Positions 6,712 to 16,782 are shown, counted from the first letter of the stretch. The stretch: DNA of 19,350 bases from Burkholderiales bacterium (GCA_016703325.1 JADJCH010000005.1:1-19350), one strand, 5' to 3'. Notes: generated by a model from the sequence alone, not told the origin. Made by a program: numbers and translations.

Positions 6712-6717
6712 GCATGT
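6698..6717. promoter_or_regulatory. boxR operator: TGCA-N6-TGCA palindrome O2 overlapping the -10 box
   Basis: ACATGCAGTATGATGCATGT has the same TGCA-N6-TGCA spacing as O1 and 7-bp outer arms. It covers the proposed -10 hexamer. Confidence 0.75.
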
Positions 6718-6731
6718 CATCGATCCACAAG

Positions 6732-6759
6732 ACATGCACTATTGTTCTTAAGTGCCTGT
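6732..6759. promoter_or_regulatory. Third, wider TGCA-type inverted repeat O3
   Basis: ACATGCACT (6732-6740) is repeated inverted as AGTGCCTGT (6751-6759) with one mismatch and a 10-base spacer. The left half equals the arm of O1. It lies downstream of the predicted start site, where it could strengthen repression by a roadblock or by looping with O1. Confidence 0.5.
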
Positions 6760-6781
6760 CCCTCACCCCGAGGAAGCCGCC

Positions 6782-8452
6782 ATGACCCCCGCCACCGCCG
6801 AAGCGAATCGCGTTGATTACCAGACCGAGCCCTCCCGCTACCGCCACTGGAAGCTGAGCTTCGAGGGCAACGTCGCCACGCTGGCGATGGGCGTGGACGA
6901 GAATGCGGGCATCCGCCCGGGCTACAAGCTCAAGCTCAACAGCTACGACCTGGGTGTGGACATCGAGCTGCACGACGCGATCAACCGCATCCGCTTCGAG
7001 CACCCGGAGGTGCGCACGGTCATCCTGACCAGCCAGCGCGACCGTGTGTTCTGCTCCGGCGCCAACATCTTCATGCTGGGCCTGTCGACCCACGCCTGGA
7101 AGGTGAACTTCTGCAAGTTCACCAACGAGACCCGCAACGGCATCGAGGATTCCAGCAAGCACAACGGCCTGAAGTTCCTGGCCGCCATCAACGGCTCCTG
7201 CGCCGGCGGCGGCTACGAGGTGGCGCTGGCCTGTGACGACCTGGTGCTGGTGGATGACCGCAGCTCGGCCGTCTCGCTGCCGGAGGTGCCGCTGCTGGGC
7301 GTGCTGCCGGGCACCGGCGGCCTGACCCGCGTGACCGACAAGCGCCGTGTCCGCCACGACCTGGCCGACATCTTCTGCACCACCACCGAAGGTGTGCGCG
7401 GCCAGCGTGCGGTGGACTGGCGCCTGGTGGACGCGATTGCGAAGCCGCAGCAGTTCGCCCAGGTGGTGCAGGAGCGCGCCGCCAGGCTGGCAGCGCAGAG
7501 CGATCGCCCGGCCAATGGCCAGGGCGTGGCGCTGACGCCGATCGCCCGTGAATTCACCGCCGACGGGGTGCAATACCCGAACGTGGGTGTGGTGATCGAC
7601 CGCAGCAAGCGCAACGTGACGATCACGGTGCGTGCGCCCAAGACCGCCCAGCCCAGCGACATCGCCGGCATCGAGGCCGCGGGTACCGCCTGGTGGCCGT
7701 TGGCGATGCAGCGCGAGCTGGACGACGCGATCCTGCACCTGCGCACCAACGAGTCGGACATCGGCACCTGGATCCTGAAGACCGAGGGTGATGCGGCCGC
7801 GGTGCTGGCCTGCGACGCCGCGCTGCAGCAGCACGCCGGCCACTGGTTCGTGCGCGAGGTGACGGGCGCGCTGCGCCGCACGCTGGCGCGGCTGGATGTG
7901 TCCTCGCGCACGCTGATCGCGCTGATCGAGCCGGGCTCCTGCTTTGCCGGCACGCTGGCCGAACTGGCCTTCTGCGCCGACCGCACCTACATGGCCATCT
8001 TGCCCAACGAGCCGGCGCAGGCTCCGGCGCTGACGCTGTCCGCGCTGAACTTCGGCAGCTTCCCGATGGTGAACGACCAGTCCCGCCTGGCGCGCCGCTT
8101 CTACGAGGAGGCCGGCCCGATGGGCGCGGCCCAGGCTGCCATCGGCCAGGCGCTCGACGGCGACGAGGCCGCCAGGCTGGGCCTGGTGACCGCCGCGCTG
8201 GACGACATCGACTGGGCCGACGAGGTGCGCCTGGTGCTGGAAGAGCGCGCCAGCATGTCGCCCGACTCGCTCACCGGCCTGGAGGCCAACCTGCGCTTCG
8301 CCGGCAAGGAGAACATGGCCACCCGCGTCTTCGGGCGCCTGTCGGCCTGGCAGAACTGGATCTTCATCCGCCCGAACGCCGTGGGCGAGAAGGGGGCGCT
8401 GAAGGTCTACGGCAAGGGCGAGAAAGCGTCCTTCGACTGGAACCGAGTCTGA
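6782..8452 (+). CDS. boxC: BoxC, 2,3-epoxybenzoyl-CoA dihydrolase
   Basis: This complete 556-residue protein starts at ATG 6782, after GAGGAAG. BoxC opens the ring of 2,3-epoxybenzoyl-CoA with two waters, giving 3,4-dehydroadipyl-CoA semialdehyde and formate, in the cytoplasm. It is a crotonase-fold enzyme. The first module shows DRVFCSGANIFMLGLSTHAW (about residues 85-105), INGSCAGGGYEVALACDD (136-153) and SLPEVPLLGVLPGTGGLTR (164-182), the CoA-binding and oxyanion region. A second, diverged crotonase-like half runs from about residue 270 and ends in a conserved YGKGEKASFDWNRV. Length and motifs match the BoxC family throughout with no frame break. It is the first gene of the operon, directly behind the TGCA operators. 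Confidence 0.95.
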   Translation: MTPATAEANRVDYQTEPSRYRHWKLSFEGNVATLAMGVDENAGIRPGYKLKLNSYDLGVDIELHDAINRIRFEHPEVRTVILTSQRDRVFCSGANIFMLGLSTHAWKVNFCKFTNETRNGIEDSSKHNGLKFLAAINGSCAGGGYEVALACDDLVLVDDRSSAVSLPEVPLLGVLPGTGGLTRVTDKRRVRHDLADIFCTTTEGVRGQRAVDWRLVDAIAKPQQFAQVVQERAARLAAQSDRPANGQGVALTPIAREFTADGVQYPNVGVVIDRSKRNVTITVRAPKTAQPSDIAGIEAAGTAWWPLAMQRELDDAILHLRTNESDIGTWILKTEGDAAAVLACDAALQQHAGHWFVREVTGALRRTLARLDVSSRTLIALIEPGSCFAGTLAELAFCADRTYMAILPNEPAQAPALTLSALNFGSFPMVNDQSRLARRFYEEAGPMGAAQAAIGQALDGDEAARLGLVTAALDDIDWADEVRLVLEERASMSPDSLTGLEANLRFAGKENMATRVFGRLSAWQNWIFIRPNAVGEKGALKVYGKGEKASFDWNRV

Positions 8453-8470
8453 CCGTCACCGAGCCGGCCT

Positions 8471-8573
8471 GTCATTCCCGCGCAGGCGGGAATCCAGTAC
8501 CACCACCAACGTCTTCCATCCCCGTCACCGCCGTCCTCCACCCCGCGTGGATTCCCGCCTGCGCGGGAATGAC
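8471..8573. repeat. Inverted-repeat element, copy 1 (dRS3-like ends)
   Basis: The unit starts with GTCATTCCCGCGCAGGCGGG and closes with its inverted copy (8548-8573), around about 50 bases of unique sequence. The core ATTCCC-N8-GGGAAT matches the pattern of Neisseria dRS3 and related betaproteobacterial dispersed repeats. Copy 2 begins 128 bases later. Confidence 0.85.
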
Positions 8574-8598
8574 GGCAGCCCCCAGGACACCTTCCCCC

Positions 8599-8701
8599 GT
8601 CATTCCCGCGCAGGCGGGAATCCAGTACCACCACCAACGTCTTCCATCCCCGTCACCGCCGTCTTCCACCCCGCGTGGATTCCCGCCTCCGCGGGAATGA
8701 C
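8599..8701. repeat. Inverted-repeat element, copy 2 (dRS3-like ends)
   Basis: It has the same length and order as copy 1, with only two visible base differences (CTTCCA for CTCCA-type context, and GCCTCCGCG for GCCTGCGCG). It ends 19 bases before the boxB ATG. An open frame runs through the repeat into boxB but is not an N-terminal extension: a proper ribosome-binding site (AGGAG) precedes ATG 8721. Confidence 0.85.
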
Positions 8702-8720
8702 GGCCGCTCAGGAGCACGAC

Positions 8721-10149
<1,429 letters not shown>

Positions 10150-10156
10150 CCACCCC

Positions 10157-10188
10157 GGAGCGGCTCACGCCGCTCCCCCTCAAGGGGG
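10157..10188. other. Paired hairpins between boxB and boxA
   Basis: GGAGCGG and CCGCTCC (7-bp perfect arms) form one stem. It is followed at once by CCCCCT-CA-AGGGGG, which forms a second. There is no U-run, so this is not a standard terminator. It could stabilise or process the operon mRNA between the epoxidase and its reductase. Confidence 0.5.
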
Positions 10189-10268
10189 GCGACGCCAGCG
10201 GACCGGCGGAGCCGGATCCGCGGCGTCTGCTGGCTACAGTTCCACTTTCACCAGCCGCACGAATCGCC

Positions 10269-11552
10269 ATGAACGCCCCCCTTGAAGGCGCTGTCATCAA
10301 GCAGCACGTCATCGATCCCGAGATCTGCATCCGCTGCAACACCTGCGAGGCGAGTTGCCCGATCAACGCGATCACGCACGACACGCGCAACTACGTGGTG
10401 GACGTGGCGATCTGCAACTGGTGCAACGCCTGCATCCCGCCCTGCCCGACGGGGGCGATCGACAACTACCGCACGATGACGAAGGCGGCGGCGTACAGCC
10501 TGGACGACCAGTTCGGCTGGGACGAGCTGCCGGCCGAGCTGTCGCGTGAGCAGCTGGCGGCCGCCGGTGCGGCGGCGGTGCCGCCGAGCCCGACGAGAGC
10601 GTCGGCTTCGACCTCTCCGGCGCTGCCGGCGGCGGTCAGCGGCGAGAGCGAATTCCGCGCCGGCGACTGGGGCTCGGCCATCGGGCCCTGGTCCGCGGCC
10701 CACCCCTACACCAACCTCTACGGCCCGAAGGCGCCGACCACCGCCAAGGTGGTGGGCAACGTGCGGGTCACCGACGCAGGGTACGAGAGCGATACCCACC
10801 ATGTGATGCTGGACTTCGGTGCCATGCCGTTTCCGGTGCTGGAGGGGCAGTCGATCGGCATCGTCCCGCCGGGCGTGGACGCCGCCGGCAAGCCGCACCA
10901 TGCGCGGCAGTACAGCATCGCCAGCCCGCGCAACGGTGAGCGCGCCGGCTACAACAACCTCTCGCTGACCGTGAAGCGGGTGTTGGCCGACCACCAGGGC
11001 CGGCCGGTGCGCGGCGTGGCGTCCAACTACGTCTGCGACCTGCAGGTGGGCGACACGGTGCAGGTGATCGGGCCCTTCGGTTCGAGCTTCCTGATGCCCA
11101 ACCACCCGCGCTCCAACATCGTCATGATCTGCACCGGCACCGGCAGCGCGCCGATGCGGGCAATGACCGAGTGGCGCCGCCGGCTGCGCAAGTCCGGCAA
11201 GTTCGAGGGCGGCAAATTGATGCTGTTCTTCGGCGCACGCACGAAGGAGGAGTTGCCCTACTTCGGCCCGCTGCAGAGCCTGCCGAAGGACTTCATCGAC
11301 ATCGAGTTTGCCTTCTCCCGCACACCCGGCGCGCCCAAGCGTTATGTGCAGGACGCCTTGCGCGAACGCGCCGCCGACCTGGCCGAACTGCTGAAGGATG
11401 CGAACACCTGCTTCTACGTCTGCGGGCTGAAGGCGATGGAGGAGGGTGTGGTGCTGGCGCTGCGCGACATCGCCGAGAAGGCCGGGCTGAGCTGGGACAC
11501 GGTCGGTGCCGCGCTCCAGCGCGAAGGCCGGCTGCACCTGGAAACCTACTGA
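10269..11552 (+). CDS. boxA: BoxA, NADPH-dependent reductase of benzoyl-CoA epoxidase
   Basis: This complete 427-residue protein supplies electrons from NADPH through FAD and two [4Fe-4S] clusters to BoxB. The first ferredoxin motif is CIRCNTCEASCP at about residues 20-31 and the second is CNWCNACIPPCP at 49-60. A low-complexity Ala/Ser linker (about 95-125) joins them to a ferredoxin-NADP reductase module. That module has FAD motif ARQYSIASPRNG (about 214-225), nucleotide motif CTGTGSAPMRAM (about 288-299) and the ending REGRLHLETY. No frame break is seen. It lies 119 bases after boxB, with a hairpin in the gap, and 16 bases before the maoC-like gene. Confidence 0.95.
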   Translation: MNAPLEGAVIKQHVIDPEICIRCNTCEASCPINAITHDTRNYVVDVAICNWCNACIPPCPTGAIDNYRTMTKAAAYSLDDQFGWDELPAELSREQLAAAGAAAVPPSPTRASASTSPALPAAVSGESEFRAGDWGSAIGPWSAAHPYTNLYGPKAPTTAKVVGNVRVTDAGYESDTHHVMLDFGAMPFPVLEGQSIGIVPPGVDAAGKPHHARQYSIASPRNGERAGYNNLSLTVKRVLADHQGRPVRGVASNYVCDLQVGDTVQVIGPFGSSFLMPNHPRSNIVMICTGTGSAPMRAMTEWRRRLRKSGKFEGGKLMLFFGARTKEELPYFGPLQSLPKDFIDIEFAFSRTPGAPKRYVQDALRERAADLAELLKDANTCFYVCGLKAMEEGVVLALRDIAEKAGLSWDTVGAALQREGRLHLETY

Positions 11553-11568
11553 AGCGGCCGGGCCGACG

Positions 11569-12006
11569 ATGAAGTTTGCCGAATTCCACACCGGCCAGCA
11601 GCTCAGCGCCGGGCCGCATGTCGTCACCGAGGCCGAGATCGTCGGCTTTGCCAGCCAGTGGGACCCGCAGTGGTTCCACGCCGAGGTGGATGCCGCGAAC
11701 GACAGCCACTGGGGCGGCGTGATCGCCAGCGGCTGGCACACCGGCTCGATCGCGATGCGGCTGGTGGCCACGCACTTCCTGGCCGGCTCGGAGTCCTTCG
11801 CCTCGCCGGGGCTGGAGTACGTCAAGTGGCCGTCGCCGGTGAAGGTGGGTGACGCGCTGACCCTGCACATCGACGTGCTCGACGCCCGCCGCAGCCGGAG
11901 CAAGCCCCACCTCGGGCTGGTGCACTGGCGCTGGCGGCTGGTCAATCAGCACGGGCAGGATGTGTTCGAGTCCGCGGCCACCAGCTTGTTCAAGCTCGAC
12001 CCTTGA
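11569..12006 (+). CDS. MaoC-type (R)-hydratase-like protein in the box operon
   Basis: This 145-residue single hot-dog domain starts at ATG 11569. The hydratase signature is present: Asp in QWDPQWFHAEVDAA (Asp and His as the catalytic pair) followed by GGVIASGWHTGSIAMRL. MaoC proteins hydrate or dehydrate enoyl- or hydroxyacyl-CoA. The gene starts 16 bases after boxA in the same direction and is very probably the last gene of the operon. It may act on a CoA intermediate of the pathway, after ring opening or on side products. That job is inferred from position. The next gene is 130 bases on and unrelated. Confidence 0.85.
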   Translation: MKFAEFHTGQQLSAGPHVVTEAEIVGFASQWDPQWFHAEVDAANDSHWGGVIASGWHTGSIAMRLVATHFLAGSESFASPGLEYVKWPSPVKVGDALTLHIDVLDARRSRSKPHLGLVHWRWRLVNQHGQDVFESAATSLFKLDP

Positions 12007-12135
12007 GTGCTGCCAAGGACTGGTCGGTGCCCGTCCCGGCCCGTAGGGCGCACGACCGGTTGGCATGGCGCTGCATCTTCATGAGAACCCGCCGCGCTGC
12101 GGAAGGCGGCACGGGTGCCCGGGTAGCATGCCGCT

Positions 12136-12621
12136 ATGGTGTCGCTGCTGCTTTGCTGGGTTCTGTCCGTGTCAGACGGCGACACCCTGCGTGTGTCCTG
12201 CCCGGCCGAAGGCCATCGGGTGGTGCAGGTGCTGCGGCTGAGCGGCATCGACGCGCCGGAGCGGGGGCAGCCCTGGGGTGCACACAGCCGCCGTCAATTG
12301 CAGCAGCTGTGCCACCGGCGCGAGGCCGAGATCGTGGTTGAAACCCAGGACCGCTGGGGCCGCCAGGTGGCCCGGGTGCGTTGTGCCGGTGTGGACGCCG
12401 GCCAGGCGCAGGTGCGGGCCGGCCTGGCCTGGGTCTACGAGCGCTACAGCGACGACGCGCAGCTGCTGGCCTGGCAGGTTGCCGCGAAGGATCAACGCCG
12501 AGGCCTCTGGGCCGACCCGGCACCGGTGCCGCCCTGGGAGTGGCGGGCGAGGCACCGTGCGGCGTCTTCAGCGCAGCCGGATGCGGCGTACCGCCGGCAG
12601 CAGGACGTCACCCCCCGGTAG
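12136..12621 (+). CDS. Staphylococcal-nuclease-like protein
   Basis: This 161-residue protein has the SNase (thermonuclease) fold. VSDGDTLRV carries the Ca-binding Asp and RLSGIDAPERGQPWG the catalytic Arg/Glu segment. DRWGRQVARV and VRAGLAWVYERYS follow, and then the closing GLWADPAPVPPWEWR block is typical of bacterial family members. A short hydrophobic N-terminus (MVSLLLCWVLSV) might be a signal peptide, but it lacks positive charges and a clear cleavage site. The start may lie elsewhere, because no ribosome-binding site is evident before ATG 12136. The substrate would be single-stranded or flexible nucleic acid if the protein is active. It stands alone, 50 bases from the convergent Fic gene. 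Confidence 0.8.
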   Translation: MVSLLLCWVLSVSDGDTLRVSCPAEGHRVVQVLRLSGIDAPERGQPWGAHSRRQLQQLCHRREAEIVVETQDRWGRQVARVRCAGVDAGQAQVRAGLAWVYERYSDDAQLLAWQVAAKDQRRGLWADPAPVPPWEWRARHRAASSAQPDAAYRRQQDVTPR

Positions 12622-12671
12622 ATCAGCAGCCGTGTGGACCCATCCGACGAGCTGTTCGAAGGGGTTATTGG

Positions 12672-13755
12672 TCATGGTGCAACTCCTGGCGCACGCAGAA
12701 GAATCTGGTTGAGCGCGAGGTTCATGTAGTAGTTGCTGCGACCGACTCTCTGTTTGCGCAAGAAGCCCGCTTCCACCAGTGCCTCGAGGTACTTGGTGGC
12801 CGTCATGCGTGACACCTGCAGATCCCGCTCGATGAAATCGATCTTGGTGTACGGGTGCATGAACAGGTTGTTGATCAGGTCCTGGCTGTAGAACTTGTGG
12901 TCAGCGCGTATGCGGTGCTTGTAGTCCTGCAGTGCAAACTTGATGGCCTGCACGGTGTCGATCGCTGCGAGAGCGGTGCGTTCAACCGCTTCCAGCATGT
13001 ACAGCACCCAGGCCTCCCAATGGTCATCGGTGCGCACTGTCTGCAGCAGGCGGTAGTAGTCAGCCTTGGTCTGGACGATGTGCTGACTCAGGTAGAGCAC
13101 GGGAATGTCCAGCAGGCCCTCCTTGACGAGGTAAAGCACGTTGACGATGCGCCCAGTGCGGCCATTGCCGTCGTAAGAGGGGTGAATGCTCTCGAATTGG
13201 TGGTGGATGAGCGCCATTTTGATGAGCGGGTCCACATCCAGCAGATCAGGCTCGTTGATGAAGCGCTCCAGGTCTCGCATCAACGCCACGATGGTGGCCG
13301 GGTCCTGCGGCGGCGTGTAGACCGTGCGTCCGGCGCCATCTTTCAAGGCCGTGCCGGGCAGTTTGCGAAAGCCGGCTTGGTTGCGCTCCAGTTCCGCCTG
13401 GATGGTGATGATGTGATTGGCCGTCAGCAGGCCGCTGCTGCGCACCAGATCGAACCCCGCGCGCAGCGCCCTGGCGGTACCGCAGCACCTCTTTGGCCGC
13501 CGGGTTGGTGAACTCGTCCGGGTCCGCATCGTCACGGAACAACTCATCGTGGGTGGTGACGATGTTCTCGATGGCCGAACTGTCCTTGGCCTCCTGCAAG
13601 ACCAGTGCATTGATGAGGATGCCCTGGTTCGGAATGGACGCAGCCACGCCCTTGAGTTCTGCCAGGCGCCGGCTGCTGCTGGCCAGTTTCTTCAGGATGG
13701 CGGGCTGGTCGAAACGCGCCGCCTGCAACTGTTCAAGGGGGAGAAGATCGGGCAT
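12672..13755 (-). pseudogene. Fic-family AMP-transferase with C-terminal winged helix, one frameshift
   Basis: The N-terminal part (MPDLLPLEQLQAARF onward, from 13755) holds a regulatory helix DSSAIENIVTT. This is the (S/T)xxxE(G/N) motif whose Glu blocks ATP in inhibited Fic proteins. After AAKEVLRYRQ, near 13470, one extra base shifts the frame; correcting it gives ALRAGFDLVRSSG and then an open frame to the stop at 12672. The Fic core motif reads HPSYDGNGRTGR, with Ser where Phe is normal. The C-terminus (RDLQVSRMTATKYLEALVEA, then GFLRKQRVGRSNYYM) is a winged-helix DNA-binding domain. Corrected length is about 360 residues. Fic enzymes transfer AMP to target proteins; the target is unknown. 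The frameshift may be an error in the read. Confidence 0.85.
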
Positions 13756-13783
13756 CGGTTGGCCTGCTCACGTGCCAAGAAAT

Positions 13784-13842
13784 CAGCGATTCTTGTGCAT
13801 GTCTGTTCCGACGTGCGCAAAAAACAGCGATTTCTATGCACG
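13784..13842. promoter_or_regulatory. Repeated palindromic sites upstream of the Fic gene
   Basis: On the plus strand CAGCGATTCTTGTGCATG (13784-13801) recurs as CAGCGATTTCTATGCACG (13825-13842), matching at 14 of 18 positions. Read on the minus strand each is half of an imperfect palindrome centred on GCT, such as AGAATC-GCT-GATTTCT. They sit 29-87 bases before the start codon, where a regulator, possibly the protein's own winged helix, could bind. Confidence 0.45.
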
Positions 13843-13976
13843 TGGTGCTGCAGATGCCCAGCCGGCGGCGCAAAGATCGTCCTGGGCTGGCAGCGTCCCG
13901 CGGGAAGCGGGCCGAACGGGTGACCGACTGACCCGGCACCGCTGGAACATCGAATCTTGGGGCAAAGGCCCTCGCC

Positions 13977-14621
13977 TCACCCGAAGTCATGCCCCACCGC
14001 CCAGACGGCGGCTTCCACCCGGGAGCGGAACTGCAGCTTGCGCAGCAGGTTGCGGATGTGCACCTTGACCGTGCTTTCCATGATGTCCAGCTCGCGGCCG
14101 ATCAGCTTGTTGGACTTGCCGGCGGCCAGGCATTTGAGGATGGCGATCTCGCGTTCGGTCAGGTTGGCCTTGCTGCGGCGGTCGCTGGCGCCTTCTTCGC
14201 GCAAGGCCGTGGCCAGCAGGCTCATCAGCTCCGGGCTGATGGCGTTCTTGCCGTCCATGGCGCTGGCCAGCAGGCGCAGGATGTCGGCCGGGTCGTTGTC
14301 CTTGAGGATGTAGCCGTCGCAGCCCGGAGCGGATGGCGGCCATCAGGTCGTCGGCGGAGTTAGACACGGTCAGCAAGAGGATACGCGCGTCCACTCCCAG
14401 GTCGCGCATGGTGCGCAGAGTTTCCAGACCGTCAATGCCCTTCATGTTCAGATCCAGCAGGATCAGGTCAGGTCCAGCTGCCGGGCCAGTTCGATGCCTT
14501 CCTGGCCGCCGGCGGCCTTGCCGACCACGTCGTAGCCGTCTTCCAGCTCCAGCAGCTGGCGCACGCCGCGGCGAAACAACGGGTGGTCGTCGATGATCAG
14601 GACGCGGGTGTTTTCACTCAT
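13977..14621 (-). pseudogene. narL: NarL-type response regulator, two frameshifts
   Basis: From ATG 14619-14621 the receiver domain reads MSENTRVLIIDDHPLFRRGV. The frame breaks near 14468, where one missing C turns LDPDLILLDLNM into LDLT-stop. The phosphorylated Asp is the one in LLDLN. The next piece, MKGIDGLETLRTMRDLG, runs until an extra base near 14325 shifts CDGYILKDNDP out of frame. The last part, to 13977, is open and contains the LuxR-type helix-turn-helix (LTEREIAILKCLAAG, STVKVHIRNLLRKLQF). Corrected length is about 215 residues, standard for NarL. It follows narX by 16 bases and should bind heptamer sites near the divergent nap genes. Both breaks look like single-base errors in conserved sequence. 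Confidence 0.85.
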
Positions 14622-14637
14622 CGCTTGGGCCTTCGGT

Positions 14638-16504
14638 TCATTCGATCTCGGGGACGGCATGACGCACCTTCTGCGGCAGGAACTGCAGCCGGATGCGGGT
14701 GCCTTCACCGGGTGTCGACTCGATGTCGAGCCGGCCGGCCAGGATCATCGCGCGGTCGTTCATGATGTTCACGCCGAAGTGGTTGCGTGGGGTATGCGCC
14801 AGGTCGAAGCCGCGGCCGTTGTCCTCCACCCGCACCGTCACCACCTGGAAGGCGTCCATCGAGATGGCCACACCGGCTGCGCTGGCCTGCGCATGGCGTT
14901 CGATGTTGGACAGCGCCTCGCGCACGATGCGCAGCAGGTGCAGTTCCTCATTGGCCGACAGCACGATGCCCGACAGCGCGTTGGACAGCCGCACCGGGAA
15001 GCCCAGCTTCTGGGAGAACTCGGCCACCGTGTCGTGCAGCGCCATGTTCAGCCGCGCTCGTCCACCCGCAGGCGGAAGGTGACGATCAGCTCGCGCAGCT
15101 CCCGGTAGGCGCCCGAGAGGCCCTGCTTGAGCTCCTCGGTGATGGCGCGCGGGTCGCGCCCTGGTCCAGGCTCTTCTCCAGTCGGTGACCTGGATCTTCA
15201 GGTAGGACAGCGACTGGGCGATGGAGTCGTGCAGCTCGCGGGCGATGACCGAGCGCTCTTCCATCACCGCCAGGCGGTGCTTCTCTTCGGCACGGCGCAT
15301 GTTGATCAAGGCGTTGGAGACGTGGTGGCCGACGGTTTCGATGATGCGCGCCTTCTCCAGCGGCAGGCCCTGATCCTGCACCTTTGAGCACCGGCAACAC
15401 GCCGCGCAGGTGGTCGCCATCCCCGATCGGCACGATCAGCAGGGCGGAGGAGGTGCGCCCCTGCTCCAACAACGGCTGCTGGGCGTTCAGGAAACACTCG
15501 CCGCAGTCGCGCCGGCTGCACAGCGCGTGGCGTTCCTCCAGGCTCAGGTCGCCGCTGACGGTGTGGGCCGGCAGCTGGTTGTTCTCGCTCACGCAGATCA
15601 TGCTGTGCCCCAGCTCCAGGGCCACCTCCACCTCGCGCAGCACCTCCTGCACCTGGTCGAGCGTCAGGTCGCTGGCCGAGAGCTTCTGGCTGACGCGGTA
15701 GAGCAGTTCCAGCGACTCGTTGGTGCGCTGAAGCTCGCGGGTCTTTTCCTCCACCTTGTCGGCCAGGTGGGTGTACATGGCGGCAATCTCGCCGACCATG
15801 GCGTTGAAGGCCTGTCCGACCCGGCCGAGCTCGTCCTCACCCACATGGGCCACCCGGGCGGAGAACGAACCCTGGCTCACCGTCCTGGCCGCTTCGAGCA
15901 GCTGCGCCAGCGGCTGCACCAGTTGGCTGTGCAGCAACCAGATCGTCAGGAAGGCTGACCACGACGATGCAGCCCAGCAGCACAAGCTGGACCACCCGCA
16001 ACCAGCTCGCCTGGTGCTCCAGTTCGGCCTCGATCAAATGGACCACCTGATCAATCTGATCCACGAAGGCGGGAATCTCAGCGCCAACTGGTTCACCGCC
16101 CCGGGTCACCGCGGGCAGCGGCCAGCCTGGGGATGCGCACCTGGGTGTTCCAGCGCTGCAGCAGGGTCTGGACCGCCCGCAGCGAATGCGACGGATTTTC
16201 GCTGCGAGACTTGCTGCGAAGAAAGCGCTCCAGGCCGAGCAGGCGCCGCTCGAAGACCTTGATGGTGTCGGAGGCCTGGGCGCGCCGCTCGGGCTGCAGC
16301 ACCTCGCTGAGGTGCGGTAGCTCGCAAGCGCAGCGAACCGGAGACGTTCACCGCATTGGCCCGCCCGCTGATGTCGTCGGCGATCACCGCCGAGATCACG
16401 ATCGAACCCAATGACAGCAGGGCCAGCACGCCCATCGCGATGGCCGTGCGCAGCAGCACCGAGTCCTGCAGGCCATGGCGCAGGGCGGGAAAGAGACGTT
16501 TCAT
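14638..16504 (-). pseudogene. narX: NarX/NarQ-type nitrate sensor kinase, several frameshifts
   Basis: From ATG 16504 the protein begins MKRLFPALRHGLQDSVLL and has a first membrane helix (AIAMGVLALLSLGSIVIS). A nitrate-binding P-box-like helix (ANAVNVSGSLRL) follows. The rest of the periplasmic sensor lies in another frame (EVLQPERRAQASDTIKVFE). The second helix and a HAMP segment (VQPLAQLLEAARTVSQG) come next, then a GAF-like part with CSRRDCGECF. The kinase core has the H-box MEERSVIARELHDSIAQSLS (phospho-His in ELHDS) and the ATP site VEDNGRGFDLAH near 14820. About six single-base shifts, near 16315, 16100, 15960, 15390, 15170 and 15060, are needed to read it through. The protein should sense nitrate or nitrite in the periplasm and phosphorylate NarL. 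NarQ is an alternative name. Confidence 0.8.
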
Positions 16505-16782
16505 GCGGATCGCCCAGATGTCTTAGGACTTAGTCCCGTTCACTTTGGGGGTAGATCGGTCGGTCGCGCCGCGCGCCGTCGCGCACGCGCAAAACCGGAC
16601 TGTACGGGCTGAAGGGAGGATGGCGCCGTCGGTTGATCTACCCTTTGGAGGTAGTGCACTGCGTCGGCGCCGCTCGGCGCGGGGCTGTGCCCGCAGCCCG
16701 GGATGCCCAGGGATGGGCGCCATGCCCGCTGCAGTCCGATCCCAGAAAGTGTGAGGGCGCAGCAACCGCACGGAGCCCAGCC
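16505..16782. promoter_or_regulatory. Divergent narX / napD control region
   Basis: The 278 bases hold no convincing gene. GGGTAGATC (16549-16557) and GATCTACCC (16635-16643) are exact inverted copies about 86 bases apart. The second continues as TACCCTTTGGAGGTA, a near-palindrome with NarL-like heptamer halves (each one base off TACYYMT). GGACTTAGTCC at 16526-16536 is a perfect 11-base palindrome near narX. No FNR consensus (TTGAT-N4-ATCAA) is seen. Confidence 0.45.

Noticed and set aside
5780..7843. A 687-codon open frame on the minus strand opposite boxC
   Set aside because: Its sequence is low-complexity Arg/Gly/His/Val-rich, it is the antisense shadow of boxC and the cupin, and it has no domain pattern.
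8547..8720. In-frame N-terminal extension of BoxB
   Set aside because: It is a translation of the dispersed repeats; the true start at 8721 has a ribosome-binding site and matches the family length.
10157..10188. Rho-independent terminator after boxB
   Set aside because: The stems are good but no T-run follows, and boxA clearly belongs to the same operon.
10248..11945. A 565-codon open frame on the minus strand opposite boxA
   Set aside because: High-GC shadow of boxA and maoC; no recognisable domain.
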